Shown piece by piece: positions 1-11,180 of a stretch of 64,000 nucleotides of DNA (position 1 is the stretch's first letter; every line of letters starts with the position of its first letter). The position numbers and the translations under genes were made by a program. Source of the stretch: Acholoe squamosa (taxonomy: Eukaryota > Annelida > Polychaeta > Phyllodocida > Polynoidae); the NCBI GenBank assembly GCA_949317995.1, contig OX439044.1:26112733-26176732 (forward strand). The letters run 5' to 3'. The notes beneath the pieces are model-generated. The model was not told the DNA's origin. It did not search any database and saw only the letters and a program-made list of their open reading frames with translations.

Positions 1-770
1 CTCCTTTCTAATAGAAGTGAGGGATACAATCATGGTTAGCCTGCAGGGCTATACAAAAAAGGATAGAAAAGAATCTTCTCCTGCAGGACTATGCATTAAG
101 GATAGAAAAAAATCTTGCCCTGCAGGGCTATACATTAAGGCTAGAAAATAATCTTGTTTCGCAGGGCTATACATTAAGGATAGAAAAGAATCTTGTCCCG
201 CAGGGCTATACATTATGGACAGAGAAGAATTTTGTCCCACGGTGCTTTACATTAAGGATAGAAAAGAATCTAGCCCTGCAGGGCTATACATTAACGGATA
301 GAAAATAATCTTGTCCCACAGGGTTATGCATTAAGGATAGAAAAAAAATCTTGCCCTGCAGGGCTATACATTAAGGCTAGAAAATAATCTTGTTTCGCAG
401 GGCTATACATTAAGGATAGAAAAGAATCTTGTCCCGCAGGGCTATACATTGAGGACAGGGAAAAAACTTGTCCAACAGGGCTATACATTAAGTATACAAA
501 AGAATCTAGCCCCGCAGGGCTATACATTAAAGGATAGAAAAGAATCTTGTCCTGCAGGGCTATGCATTAAGGATAGAAAAGAATCTTGCCCTGCAGGGCT
601 ATAAATTAAGGATAGAAAAGAATCTTGTTTACCAGGGCTATACATTTAGGATAGAAAAGAATCTTCTCCCGCAGGGCTATACATTAAGGATAGAAAAGAA
701 TCTAGCCCCGCAGGGCTATACATTAAAGATAGAATAGAATCTTGTCCCACAGTTCTATACAATAAGATAT
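1..770. repeat. Minisatellite, about 40-bp unit
   Basis: About 19 imperfect head-to-tail copies of a unit of roughly 40 bp, each with a core like GCAGGGCTATACATTAAGG followed by an A-rich GATAGAAAA stretch. Short open frames here are repeat translations and not genes. The array continues off the left edge of the window. Confidence 0.95.
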
Positions 771-803
771 GGGTGAGCCCAATAAGATACAAGTGAGATA
801 TGG

Positions 804-1391
804 GTGAGCCCAGTGGTTATTGTTCACAAACCACACAATGAGATTCATCTATGCATAGATAGCAGAGCTATCAATATGGCCATTGAGCGTGAATGCTACC
901 CAATGAATACCATAGAGGATCTGATAGTTGAGATAAATGGGTCTCAAGTGTTCTCAAAAATTGATCTCAACAAAGGGTATCATCAAATCGAGTTGGCTCC
1001 AGAGAGTCGATATATAACCACTTTCGCGACTCACGAAGGCCTGTTCAGGTACAAACAGTTATGTTTTGGCATCAACTCAGCCACAGAGATTTTTCAGAAG
1101 GCCATATCAGATATGACAAGAGATATACCTGGTGTCATGAACATGTCAGATGACATTATAATCTTGACACGAACACAGGATGAGCATGAGAAAACACTTC
1201 GCAAGGTTCTTCAGAGATTAAGGGACAGCAACATAACGGCAAACAGTGGAAAATGTGAGTTCTTCAAAGACAAGATCACCATTTTGAAAGATGTTGAATG
1301 TAAGTGGGGTTCTGACGAGGAAAAGGCATTTCAAGAGCTCAAAGAAGCTATGGCCAAGTGCAACATGGTCAAGTATTTTGATTTCAGCTAA
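804..1391 (+). pseudogene. pol: Ty3/gypsy reverse transcriptase fragment
   Basis: The 195-residue open frame covers RT fingers and palm. The segment FSKIDLNKGYHQIELAP carries the first catalytic Asp, and the FGINSATEIFQ segment matches the conserved FGxxxAP region. The catalytic YxDD box is degenerate: it reads MSDD, losing the usual aromatic residue. The fingers start is missing, so the fragment is truncated at its N-terminus. RNase H follows only as broken pieces (about 1390-1560). I infer loss of activity. Confidence 0.85.
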
Positions 1392-1899
1392 GAACAGAAC
1401 TTGTTGTGGATGCAGGTCCTCGTGGACTAGGGGCAATCCTATCGCAGGTTGGCCATGATGGTAAAACACTAATTGTGGAGTTTGGCAGTAGAGCTTTGTC
1501 GGATACAGCTAAGCCCACTGCCAGAATACATCGTCTCATGCTGAGATTACAGCCATACAGGAAAAACCTTTAATATCGGCCAGGAAAGTCAAACCTTGCA
1601 GACTACCTCTCCCGACATGTCAGGTGGGCACAACCCTAAACAAGGAAATCATGGCTTGATGATCAGACATTTAAAGTGGTTATACATGCTATTCATTCAT
1701 ATGGGCCAATACAGGATGAACTCAAGAGTGAAACAAGCCATGACGAATCCCTACAAAAGGTAATGAATGCCATATCCACTGGATAGTGGAATCTCATGGA
1801 GAACAATGCCTACTCTAAAATTCATGATGAACTCTCAGTTGCAGAAGGTTTGGTGTTTCGGAGAGAGAGAATTGTGATCCCACAGATCCTTCAAAACTG

Positions 1900-2826
1900 A
1901 GTCATCAATATTGCACACTCTAGTCATCAGGGCATAGTAAAAACAAAGGCACTACTAAGAGAGACTGTGTGGTTCCCAGGCATTGACAAGATAGTTGAAA
2001 AAGCAGTTGCTAACTGTTTACCATGTCAGGCGAACACTAAGGTGAATGACCATAAACCGCTCAAAGTGACGGAATTGCCTAGTGGACCATGGAAGGAAGT
2101 GTCTGTGGACTTTTGCGGACCATTCAATACAGGAGAATACCGAGTCAACAAAAAACGTTTCAGAACGTTTTCCCTATGGATCTTTATCATGGCAAAATGT
2201 TTTAAAATGTTATAAACATGTTTTTGACGTTTAATAATGTTTTTTTTTGTTGAGTGGGTATCTGTTAATAGTTATTGATGACTACAGTAGGTTCCCAGAG
2301 GTGGAGACTGTTTATTCAACATCATATGAGGCTACAAAAGCGAAGCTGGAGGCTATATTTTCACGGCAAGGTTTCCCTCAGGTCCTTAAATCAGACTATG
2401 GCCCACCATTTCAAGGTCAAAATTTTGCGGATTGGGCTGATAAGAAAAGTTTCATGCACAGGAAAATTACACCTCTTTGGCCACAGGCAAATGGGGAAGC
2501 AGAACACTTCATGAGAACTTTGGGTAAAAGCTGCAGTAGTAGAAAAGAACTGGAAAAGCCAGATTCATACTTTCCTTAGACACTACCCAGCAACGCCACA
2601 TAGTACAACTGGACTATCACCCAGTGAAATGTTGAACAAACGAAAGTTGAGAACAGAAATACCCGTCTTCAGGAAAGGAAAAACTATGATGGATGATAGA
2701 ATTAAGTCTGTGAGGCTCAAAGATGAGAGAGGCAAGGCCTATATGAAGGAGCTTGCCGATGAACGTCATCACACCATGGACAACACACTTGAGATAGGGG
2801 ACAAAGTTCTGGTACAGGCTAATTAA
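1900..2826 (+). pseudogene. pol: Ty3/gypsy integrase, interrupted by a MITE
   Basis: The zinc-binding region is visible as the C-x2-C pair of CLPCQ near 2017, followed by the core start WKEVSVDFCGPF with the first catalytic Asp. The core resumes after the insertion at 2146-2252 and shows KSDYGPPF (second Asp; the usual Asn of SDNGPPF is Tyr) and ANGEAE (catalytic Glu). A C-terminal piece at 2629-2826 ends with GDKVLVQAN, the usual beginning of the SH3-like tail. Frame changes and stops split the gene into at least three open pieces. Confidence 0.8.
2146..2252. mobile_element. Small MITE-like insertion in the integrase
   Basis: A 107-bp AT-rich block interrupts the retroelement integrase core. 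Its ends are imperfect inverted repeats (CAACAAAAAACGTT at the left; the complement of CAACAAAAAAAACATT at the right), and integrase coding similarity resumes directly after it. No transposase is encoded, so I call it a MITE by structure; family unknown. Confidence 0.6.
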
Positions 2827-3132
2827 CTATCATCACCATACAAACTGACGCCATTTGAAGTTATAGAGAAAAATGGTTCAATGATCACTGTGGAAAACAA
2901 CGATGGGAGAATTACCCGCAACTCGTTCCATATGAAGAGGATACCTCCATACTCTGAGGAGACCTGTAAACCACCATCAAAAACAGGGGCTGCTGATGAT
3001 TCAGCATGTTTCTCTGATACCACGGCAAGGGGCTCCTCCAGGACAAGTGCCACACCAAAATACCTGGAGGATTATATATGTGAGGATAGGGCAGTGAGGG
3101 GTAAAGCCTCACTGGGGACTGACTGTGCTTGA

Positions 3133-4979
3133 ACCTCTCGTCCCAAGTTTAGTTTAATTTTTGCATTATGATCAAGTTGTTGTACACACACTGATATTAC
3201 TTGGAGTTTAAACACTAGCTATAAGACTATATCATCATGAAACATATCATTTGAAGAAGTTAGCTTTAAGACTGTATCATCATAGAACATATCTTTTGAA
3301 GAAGTTACCAATAAGACTGTATCATCATGGAACATATATTTTGGAGAAGTTTACTAAAGAGAGGGGTCTCTTTTTGGTGTTGTTGAATTTTATGAGAAGA
3401 CATAGGGTGTATGCAATGTCCGCAGATCAGTGCGGGAAAGCTGGAACGCCGCAGGTGGCACCCTCTCTGTGTATACCGCGGAAGGGGACCGGAAGTAGGA
3501 GGAACTACGATTTGGAATGATCCAGGGAAGCCGGAACACGGACATCTGATGTGATAGACATGTGGCTGCTGAGCTTTAAATGTGATTAACACTGAGTTAA
3601 ATCTGATGCAACTATATTACAGTGTATATTGTTGGTGAGTTATGCTGACATTTCTAGCTTAGGTTTTGCTTGATAATGTGGGTCGTTGTTTCTGTGTATA
3701 GATGTTGGAAATTCTCAAAAGAGTTGCTGCAAATTGCACTAGTGATTCTGTTGACTGTATAAGGAATGGTGGACCATTTCTTTAAAATAGGCATGTTGGT
3801 TGCCTTTATCAAAAAATTGGTTTGCTACTGGTATATCTAAGCATGGAGGTATCTCTATGATCTAAGGATTCAGGTGAAGACAACCACTTAAAAAAATCTT
3901 AGAATCAATGTCAGCCAAGAACCACATGCATTGTAAAACTAATCATTGATGTATTAGATACCTATTATAGCCGTAGATAATTTATGGAAATTCTTACAGC
4001 TTCTGTTACAGTCAGACCTCATACTATGAACGCCGGAAGCGTGAGCTACATTAGTTCTCATGGTGACCCACACGGCTTCTTGTAGCGAGCTGCTGGTCTG
4101 TCTATGCCTATGGTCTATGCTTACTACTAGTGATGAAGCACATGTGTAAGTATGGCCTTTATTATGTGTGATTAGCTATACTATTTGATGATCAATAAAT
4201 CAAAGCTATGTCACCTTTCTCAGCGGCACCAGTTCCACAGGATTTGGAGGGAAAATATTCATATTTAAGGAAAAAGAAGCATAGATTATGATGCCCCAGT
4301 ACCTAGGAACGCACAGACTTCATGAGACACCCATAAACAGTAGTAAATAGATTTTCCTCTATAATCCAAAGCGCCATATTATATTTCAAAACGCACAAAT
4401 GGGCAATGGCCAAAATAAAAGGCATGATGTTGTGAGCAATCGCTGAGATCATTTATATACCGTTTTTTTTTTTAATTTTAATTCGATCCCAGCAATTGTG
4501 TTTTCTTTGTGAGAAAACTGGTTTTTTCGACCGAATGGCATAGGTTCAGGTCAGGTTTCTTGGTGAAAAACCAGGTTTTTCGCACTTTTCCTAATCGGCT
4601 TGCCATACATGTCGCACTCTCTCTCTTTGCATACACTGCATTTCACTCTCATAAGAAATGCAGTGTATGCAAAGGCCTTGTTTGATTTAAGGCTGGCAAA
4701 TCCGATTGGAGAATGTGAAAATGATACACAAAATGGCCAACTACAGTTATTCCTGGGTGATTTACATTAGCAAATGCTCTCTTTTTGATTGTTGTTGAAT
4801 TTTATGAGAGGACGGCGTTACAGAGATGAGAGTATAGGGAGTGGTCATTTTATAACAACAGGGGGTAGACTAGAATCAAAATGACGATAACTTTCTAGAG
4901 GCATTTTGGGGTAATATATGGTAAGAAACGTTTTTAGGTCAATTTTTGGCTGTAGATTTCAAAAAAAAGTTTTATATAT
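3133..4979. other. Non-coding stretch with short repeats
   Basis: No credible gene. It holds three imperfect copies of a roughly 55-bp unit (about 3220-3350, containing AAGACTGTATCATCAT). A block at about 3366 (beginning TCTCTTTTTGGTGTTGTTG and continuing into a TTTATGAGA stretch) recurs in similar form near 4778, so 3366-4778 may be bounded by diverged direct repeats of a mobile element I could not name. Confidence 0.5.
4626..4673. repeat. Perfect 19-bp hairpin
   Basis: A 19-bp perfect inverted repeat (arms 4626-4644 and 4655-4673, containing GCATACACTGCA) is separated by a 10-nt loop. A miRNA-like hairpin or a MITE end are both possible; nothing else supports either. Confidence 0.8.
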
Positions 4980-4981
4980 GG

Positions 4982-5650
4982 TCATGTAATACCTCAAATC
5001 GAAGATCTCATCAAGAGACATCATTCTATACTGATTTTGTGGTTGCCATAGTAATTCGGTTGCCATGGCAACCAAAAATTAAAAAAAAAATGGTCATTTC
5101 ACGACTAAATGTACTATAGGACTGTCTTTTCCCCATCTATAGGATCATGTAATACCTCAAATTAAAGGTCTCATTGAGAGACATCATTCTATACTGATGT
5201 TGTGGTTGCTATAGTAATTTTGTTACCATAGCAACCAAAAATCAACAAGAAATTGTCAATTTTATGACTAAACCTGCTCTAGGATCCTCAAATCCTCATC
5301 TATAGAGTCGTGTAATAGCTCAAATTGAAGGTCTCATTGAGATACATCATGTTATACTAATGTTGTGGTTTTCATAGTGGTTCCATTGCCATGGCAACCA
5401 GAAATTCAACAAAAATGTTGTTAATATATGACTAAATGTGCTCTAGGATCCTGATTTCCTCATCTGTAATGTGTGACAGCTCAAATTGAAGCTTTCATTA
5501 AGATACATCATGTCATTCTACTGTTGTAGTTGTTATGATCCCGTTGCAATGGCAACCAAAAATTGTTTTTATATGACTGTACGATCTTCTTTTTTTTCAT
5601 TATAGGGTCGTGCAATAGCTCAAATTATGGGACACATCAAGATAAATCTT
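4982..5650. repeat. About 163-bp tandem repeats carrying X-box palindromes
   Basis: Four diverged copies of a 158-163 bp unit begin around GTAATACCTCAAATTGAAGGTCTC. Each copy contains a 14-bp palindrome-like motif: GTTGCCATGGCAAC at 5059, GTTACCATAGCAAC at 5222, ATTGCCATGGCAAC at 5385 and GTTGCAATGGCAAC at 5543. These fit the RFX-factor X-box consensus (GTNRCC, 0-3 nt, RGYAAC). A weaker fifth copy trails to about 5860. Confidence 0.8.
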
Positions 5651-5899
5651 TCTATACCATTGATGTTATGGCAACCAGAAATCCACCAAAATGGCAAATT
5701 TATGACTAGATCTGGACTGATATTTTCATTTATTCAAATATGTGTGGTCACTGGCTCCACTGATTCCAGGTCTCATTCAGAAACATCCCTTCTAATTCAT
5801 TTTTACATTTTTGCCAGGGTTGCTATGGTGAATTTGGGAACCATAGCAAAGGAAGATGGCTGTTCTATAAAACCCATTCTATATATGGCCATGTAAGAG

Positions 5900-6760
5900 C
5901 TACAGTTATATTACCATGGTTGCTGAAAATACACAAATATTGGCATAGCCATGTCATTGAGCTTGATTGATCTTTATTCAATATAAGTTGGCGTAATCGG
6001 TAGAACAGTACATGTCTTCATTGTGATGTGAGTATAAAAAATAGTAATGTTCATCTTAATTCGGCATGTTAAACACAGTTTTCCACATTACAGAACCATT
6101 GAATGTAAGAATGGCTGCTACTTTAGCAGGTTAGGGCTAATGTATGTAGATGCATTTTGATAACTGTTCAAAGAATGCCATCCCTTTTTCTCCCCACAAT
6201 ACCTCACAGCACATACATTCATATTAGTATTTAATACATAATTTGCTATTTTATTTCTTGTTTATCATTATATGTCTTTAACTTTTGACAAAAATGTAGA
6301 TCCGAGTTGTGTGCCAGAAGGCTCTCTATTGTGTCCATATTGTCTCAGGGTATGGCTGCTAAAGTTAATGAAAACACACACACACACACACATACAGGTG
6401 TAACCAGCAAATTGGGGACACTCCTCCAAAGCGGGGACATTCCTACATTCACCCAGCTTTCACTTAATTCGGGTTCAGTTTAGAGCACAAGTCCATTTTA
6501 GCTCCCATTAAACAGTAAACAGTTATAGTGCAAAATATCAAACTGGCCTCTGGTGCTCCCAAGTAGACCAGTATGATGTGCCTAAACTGAGGACATGGCC
6601 AGTGTTTCATAAGCAAAGTGAGGATATTTGTACAATTCAAATAGCTATCTTATGTCTACTCTCCTGATCCTAATCACAAGAGTATTCAGTCTATTTATGA
6701 AGAATAGAGTGTTTTTTTAAATAAGCAAGATATTATTACCTACCTATGTAGAAATTGGTG
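5900..6760. other. Non-coding, with a short CA microsatellite
   Basis: No open frame with recognisable similarity. A (CA) run lies at about 6373-6392. The following GGGGACA-type words (6410-6440) resemble the GGGGACTTTT-type words near 48190, suggesting shared repeat sequence. Confidence 0.5.
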
Positions 6761-6764
6761 AGTC

Positions 6765-7110
6765 AAACAATGTGTATGCAAACTGAGAACATAATCACAC
6801 AGTATGTGTATGCGAATACAGGACACACAATATCTGTATGCAAACCGAGATCTTAACTAGACAGTGTGTGTATGCAAATAGAGGACAGACAGTATGTGTA
6901 TGCAAACTGAGGACATGGCCACACAGTGTGTGTATGCAAACTGAGGACACACAGTATATGTATGCAAATTGAGGACATGGCCACACAGTATGTGTATGCA
7001 AATAGAGGACATTAGTACACCATGTAGGCAAATACAGGACCTGGTTAAAGGTAAGGTCCATAAAGTGTGTGTGTACAAACTAATACAGTGTGCATCTGCA
7101 AATAGAAAAC
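6765..7110. repeat. Minisatellite with TGTGTATGCAAA core
   Basis: Roughly ten imperfect copies of a 30-34 bp unit with the core CACAGTATGTGTATGCAAA followed by CTGAGGACATGGC. Long minus-strand open frames here (His/Thr/Cys-rich) are translations of the repeat. Confidence 0.9.
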
Positions 7111-7510
7111 CAATGTATATACTCTTAGCAAACCGATGACATATCCAAAATTAGATTTTCATTGTAGAGGGAGTCCTTGTGATAAGGTTTCCCTTGGGAG
7201 TGAGTGGATATAGGAGGAACTGGTCAAGTGACAGTAGAGTTGAAACCTTATGGTAAAAAGATACACACTTCTCCAGAATCCCAATACACTCAGTTAGGTT
7301 GACCTGCTAGAAAACTTTCAAAGTTTCATAAACATTTAGACTTAATCCAAAGAAAATATGTGTGGAGAGAGCATCAGTTCCCTCAAATACCATGTATTGC
7401 CTGCCAAAATAGGTTCAATTCAACTTTGCTAAAGTAAGCCTGGAGGTTCACTTGCCTGACTCTGGAATCCTTCTTTTTGAGTCAATTTGAGGCACCTTTA
7501 GGAGTTTTCT

Positions 7511-8826
7511 GTGCATAAATGTAAACAAACACTAATAAAACAGAGTATTCCATTCCTAGTTAGCAGGATCCATAGTGGAAGGTTATTTGAGATAATCCTG
7601 GACAGACATTCCTCTCTGCGAGCGTCCACTGGTGCCTTGACTGCTGTTACTATGGCATGCTCCCATGGCGACAGACAGCCAAAGCACGGGCCTCCAAGCG
7701 AAAGTGGTGAAATTCATGTCTTAGGGCAATTTCAAAGTGAAGGCTGCTGCCCACTTTGGTGTAAATGAGAAACAAGTACGAGAATGGGTGAAAAAAATGG
7801 TAGGAGTGAAACAATCTTTCAAGAGGGTCATCATAATGCTGTCTCTGGGAGGTTAGTCCAAGTACAGGCCAAAAGGATTGCTGCAATGGCCAAACTGCCC
7901 TTCAAGGCCTCTAACGGGTGGTTGTACAGGTTTAAAAGGAGAAATGTCTTCACTATGCATACTCCAACCTCACTTGGGCAGAAGATCCCCCTGATGCTGA
8001 GAAGGTGCTGTCCTTCCAGATATTTTGTCATTGATCTCAGGAAGCAGTAGAACTATGATTTAGCTGACATCTATAATATGTATGAAACCCCTCTCACCCA
8101 TGACCTCCCCCAGATAAGGACACTGGCCCCTGTTAGAGGCAGGATAGTAATGTTCAAGACCACTGGCAATGGGAAACAAGGCTTCACTGGTATTCTAACT
8201 TCCATGACAACCCCTGGGACTGGGATAAGATATGGTTGAGCTTCACTCCAGTTGCTGTCATGGAAGTTCAAGAGAAAGGTTACATCAATGTGGAAAAATG
8301 CCTAGATAGGATATGGAGAACATTTCCCAGGCAATATAGCAAACCCAGTATGGGACTCATGCAGGTACACCTTACAGAGGCGGTGAGGGAGGCCCTCACT
8401 AGGAGGAATGTCCAGGTTGCAATCATTCCAGGAGGATTGACCCCTCTGCTCCAACCCCTAGATGTGTCCTGGAACAGACCCTTCATGTGCTACATGAGAT
8501 GGAAATAGGAAGAATGGATGATGGAGACCCACCCTGTTTTCCCTGACCAAGAGAATCATGAGCCCCCAATGAAGGAAATCCTTGCCAAGTGGCCTCTGGA
8601 ATCCTGGGATGCCATCCCTGCACCCATGGGGGTAAGGAGCTTCCTCAAGATGAGCCTTAGCAATGCCCTTTATGGGTCCCAGGATGATGAGGTTTGGCTG
8701 AACAATGTTGAGGAAGAGGAGGAGGTCCTCCAAGACCTCGGGAGGGCTACCAATGAGGAGGGGGAGGCCCATGATCATCCTAAGCTGAACTTCAATTCAA
8801 TACAACCCTGTAGGCCAACCCTGTGA
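7511..8826 (+). pseudogene. pogo/Tigger-type DDE transposase relic
   Basis: Consecutive open pieces in different frames resemble a CENP-B/Tigger transposase. One piece (7784-8050) has the DNA-binding helix-turn-helix segment FKASNGWLYRFKRRN. Another (8236-8508) has the DDE_1 core segment LTEAVREALTRRNVQVAIIPGG followed by TPLLQPLDVSWNRPF, where the PLDVS Asp is kept but the Asp expected before HLTEAV is lost. The last piece (8518-8826) has the acidic C-terminal region usual for the family. At least three frame breaks make it inactive. The Polinton is inserted about 220 bp downstream. Confidence 0.8.
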
Positions 8827-9042
8827 ACCCTGTGAACATTGACCTTAAGCCGATTGAGCTACCAGTACATTTATGAACATTTGACTTTGATTACCAGTGT
8901 ATTGTGAATGTTTCCCTAGAGTTGATGGGTTTTACCTGTCCATATTGTAAGATATCATATACGAGGCACCTAAAATAATTACATATATAAATGTATAATG
9001 ATAATAATTCACCACAGTATCAAGCCTTGGTCCACTCCCCTA

Positions 9043-9048
9043 CCTGGA
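9043..9048. repeat. Polinton target-site duplication, left copy
   Basis: CCTGGA directly abuts the left AGTAGT terminus and is repeated exactly at 40787-40792 outside the right terminus. A 6-bp TSD is the hallmark of Polinton/Maverick integration. Confidence 0.95.
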
Positions 9049-9163
9049 AGTAGTATAATATTAGGTCTTCTTAAAATAATTATTTTAAGAAGACCTAATA
9101 TTCTGAAAAATTTAGATTATTTAAAAAGGAGGTCGATTATAAATAATAATCTCTATATTTGCC
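9049..9163 (+). repeat. Left terminal inverted repeat of the Polinton
   Basis: The first 54 bp (to 9102) match the complement of the right end exactly. Similarity then continues imperfectly (TTTAGATTATTTA, AGGAGGTCGATTATA versus AGAGGTTAATTATAG) for about 60 bp. The terminal AGT and the 6-bp TSD fit Polinton ends. Confidence 0.9.
9057..9102. repeat. Perfect 46-bp palindrome in the left TIR
   Basis: Two 23-bp arms (beginning AATATTAGGTCTTC) with no loop lie 8 bp inside the element terminus. The same 46 bp occur in the right TIR at 40733-40778. It could extrude as a cruciform or fold as a terminal hairpin; the role is inferred, not known. Confidence 0.95.
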
Positions 9164-9192
9164 TTAAGGACTTAGTATCTGAGCTGGTTTTT

Positions 9193-9301
9193 GATAGTTA
9201 CTGACGAGTCCTCCAGATGGCAGGGCAAGCACGTTATACAGGATTGGATGGATAGTTACTGACAAGTCCTTCAGATGTCAGGACAAGCACGTTACACAGG
9301 A
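9193..9301. repeat. Two-copy direct repeat, 58-bp period
   Basis: GATAGTTACTGAC followed by a CCAGATG...CAAGCACGTTA segment is present twice with a few differences. It lies just inside the left TIR; a subterminal binding-site role is possible but unproven. Confidence 0.8.
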
Positions 9302-10050
9302 TAGTTACAGGATACTTACTTGGCAAGGAGCAGCTCGCCTATCTTATTTAAATATGGGCATAGACTGTGAAGCATCATAGTGAGGGCACAGATGAAATAT
9401 AGAATGGGCTAAGGTGAACGAATCATTATAGAAAGGGCAGAGATGATATGAATAGCTATATCAAGTGAAACTTACCTTATCCTATCTTAGTGCCTGATGT
9501 CCTTTGAGATGTGCAGGGTTAAATTGGAGTTGTATTGGAGCAAAGCTGCTAGCTTCTTTATTTATGAAGAAAATTTTAATTAAATGAAGGCAGGCATTGT
9601 TTGTTGCATATTTACAGCATGTAAATATACATCCATCGGCTACCACGTGAAGGTCTTGCCTGCTATAAGCCGACGTAATTTTGACATATAGAGCCTAAAA
9701 TAGAATTCTTTTATGAACAGAATCCATGACTTGTCTATATTTCTATGTCATGCAGACATATGAGATATGAGGTATACATGGCTGCATATAAAAAGCTTGC
9801 ATTTCATTTCATTTAACCTACGTCCAATGAAATGAAGATATCTTGTTGAGCTTTTTTTTCTTTGGTTTTATTGCTTTAAGTTATGATCTTTATAGCAATT
9901 GTAACCTGCAGTCACTAAGAAGCAAGTATCCTTTCGCCAGATAATATATCAAGAGAAAGGGATGCTTTGCGGTATCTTAGCTTTATGTACACATATACAC
10001 ATATCTACATGTGCTTTATATCTAGATATAGACAAATTTATCATTTTAGA
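9302..10050. other. AT-rich subterminal region, no gene seen
   Basis: Between the subterminal repeat and the first gene I see only short open frames. TATA-like runs are common (AT-rich), so no promoter can be singled out. Confidence 0.4.
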
Positions 10051-10052
10051 CC

Positions 10053-10742
10053 TTAACTTAATTGAAAATCAAGAAGGCACTGGTTCTGGAGTGAGTTTCT
10101 CATTGCTTCGTAAAAGGAAGAATCCTTATAGACATGTGACAGTCCACACTCCTCGATGTTTTTGATGACTGTCATAGTTAAGTCTACATCTCTTACATAA
10201 AAGGTTCTTTCTAGAGATTTTTCTCTGTGAGAAAAATATGTACCCTCAAAGAACATTTGAGCCAAGACATGAATGAAATCCTCTCTTGAGAATCTCCTTT
10301 TCTTAGATTTTGTTGTTTGAAAGTCATCAGATTTGATGCAGGAAATCATTTCATTCCTTTTGATGATTTTTGATATTAGTCTAGCGAGGTAGAAACTATG
10401 TCCTGTATCCATTTGACAATTAAAGAGCATGATACTTTGAAGTATTCTTAAAGCACATTCAATTCCTATGTAAAAAGATTTCTTTGAAGGTTCTTGCCTG
10501 AAAATATATGCTTGGTCATCGGCTACCTTATATAAGCTATGTGTCACTTGTCGTAGAGAATCATGGTATGGACACATTCTGATATGTCCCTGTTCTGTGA
10601 AAAAATCAGTCACAGACTGTCGACCACATTTTCTACGTTTACCGTCCAGACAGTCACATATCCAGTAAGTATTTCGCTTTTTCTTGTGCTTTATAGAAAC
10701 TTCACTAACCAAGATATCCTGCATAGAACCAGCCTTCTCCAT
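10053..10742 (-). CDS. Unrecognised Polinton accessory protein
   Basis: The open frame extends to 10793, but I prefer the ATG at 10742 (MEKAGSMQDIL), giving about 229 residues; a splice acceptor upstream is also possible. The N-terminal third has a Cys/His cluster (CDC at about residue 30, then C at about 38, CPYH at about 57) that might bind zinc. The rest looks alpha-helical and charged, with no signal peptide or membrane segment. I do not recognise the family. It is the outermost left gene and faces the left terminus, as host-interaction genes in linear DNA elements often do (inference). Confidence 0.55.
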   Translation of the reverse strand: MEKAGSMQDILVSEVSIKHKKKRNTYWICDCLDGKRRKCGRQSVTDFFTEQGHIRMCPYHDSLRQVTHSLYKVADDQAYIFRQEPSKKSFYIGIECALRILQSIMLFNCQMDTGHSFYLARLISKIIKRNEMISCIKSDDFQTTKSKKRRFSREDFIHVLAQMFFEGTYFSHREKSLERTFYVRDVDLTMTVIKNIEECGLSHVYKDSSFYEAMRNSLQNQCLLDFQLS

Positions 10743-10844
10743 TCTCCTGATCCTTTTCCATCTTCTTAAAGTCAAGGCATATATATACAACACGATTTTT
10801 TAGCAGCATCATAGAACAAATATATCTATGCAAATTTATCTTGT

Positions 10845-11180
10845 TGCCCAGCAATGTCATATGTAAATTTTTGCTGTTGCCTATGGATACAAGAGGAATT
10901 CCCCAGAGAAAATTTGAATGTAAATTTATGCTGTTGTCTATGGACACAAGTGGAATTTCGCAGAGAAAATTTGATGTAAATATATGCTCTCGTCCCCTGG
11001 ATACAAGAGGAATTCCTCAAGAGAAAATTTGAATGTAAATTTATGCTGTTGTCTATGGACACAAGTGGAATTCCTCAGAGAAAATTTGATGTAAATATAT
11101 GCTGTTGTCCCCCTGGATACAAGAGGAATTCCCCAAGAGAAAACTTGATTTAAATATACGCTGTTGTCCCTAGACACAAG
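10845..11180. repeat. Tandem repeats of about 62 bp
   Basis: Five to six copies contain a TATGCTGTTGTC core, a CTATGGACACAAG segment and GGAATTCC. Alternate copies are more alike, giving a higher-order dimer of about 125 bp. Open frames on both strands here are repeat translations. Confidence 0.9.

Larger units (their letters stand above)
780..3132 (+). mobile_element. Degraded Ty3/gypsy-type retrotransposon, pol region
   Basis: The order RT, RNase H remnant, integrase zinc-binding region, integrase core and integrase C-terminal tail is recognisable on the plus strand, as in Ty3/gypsy pol genes of the K02A2.6-like type common in invertebrate genomes. No gag, protease or LTR pair is visible: the 5' side abuts the 40-bp minisatellite and the 3' side fades into unremarkable sequence. 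Several stops, frame changes and a MITE insertion break it, so it is an inactive relic. Confidence 0.85.

Noticed and set aside
49-527. Repeated MYSPAGQD-type peptides on the minus strand
   Set aside because: Translation of a 40-bp minisatellite that drifts in frame; no start context and no gene structure.
1-770. Possible CRISPR array because of regular about 40-bp repeats
   Set aside because: There are no unique spacers, the repeats are contiguous and diverged, and the context is eukaryotic.
6795-7078. His/Thr/Cys-rich minus-strand frames
   Set aside because: They are translations of the TGTGTATGCAAA minisatellite.
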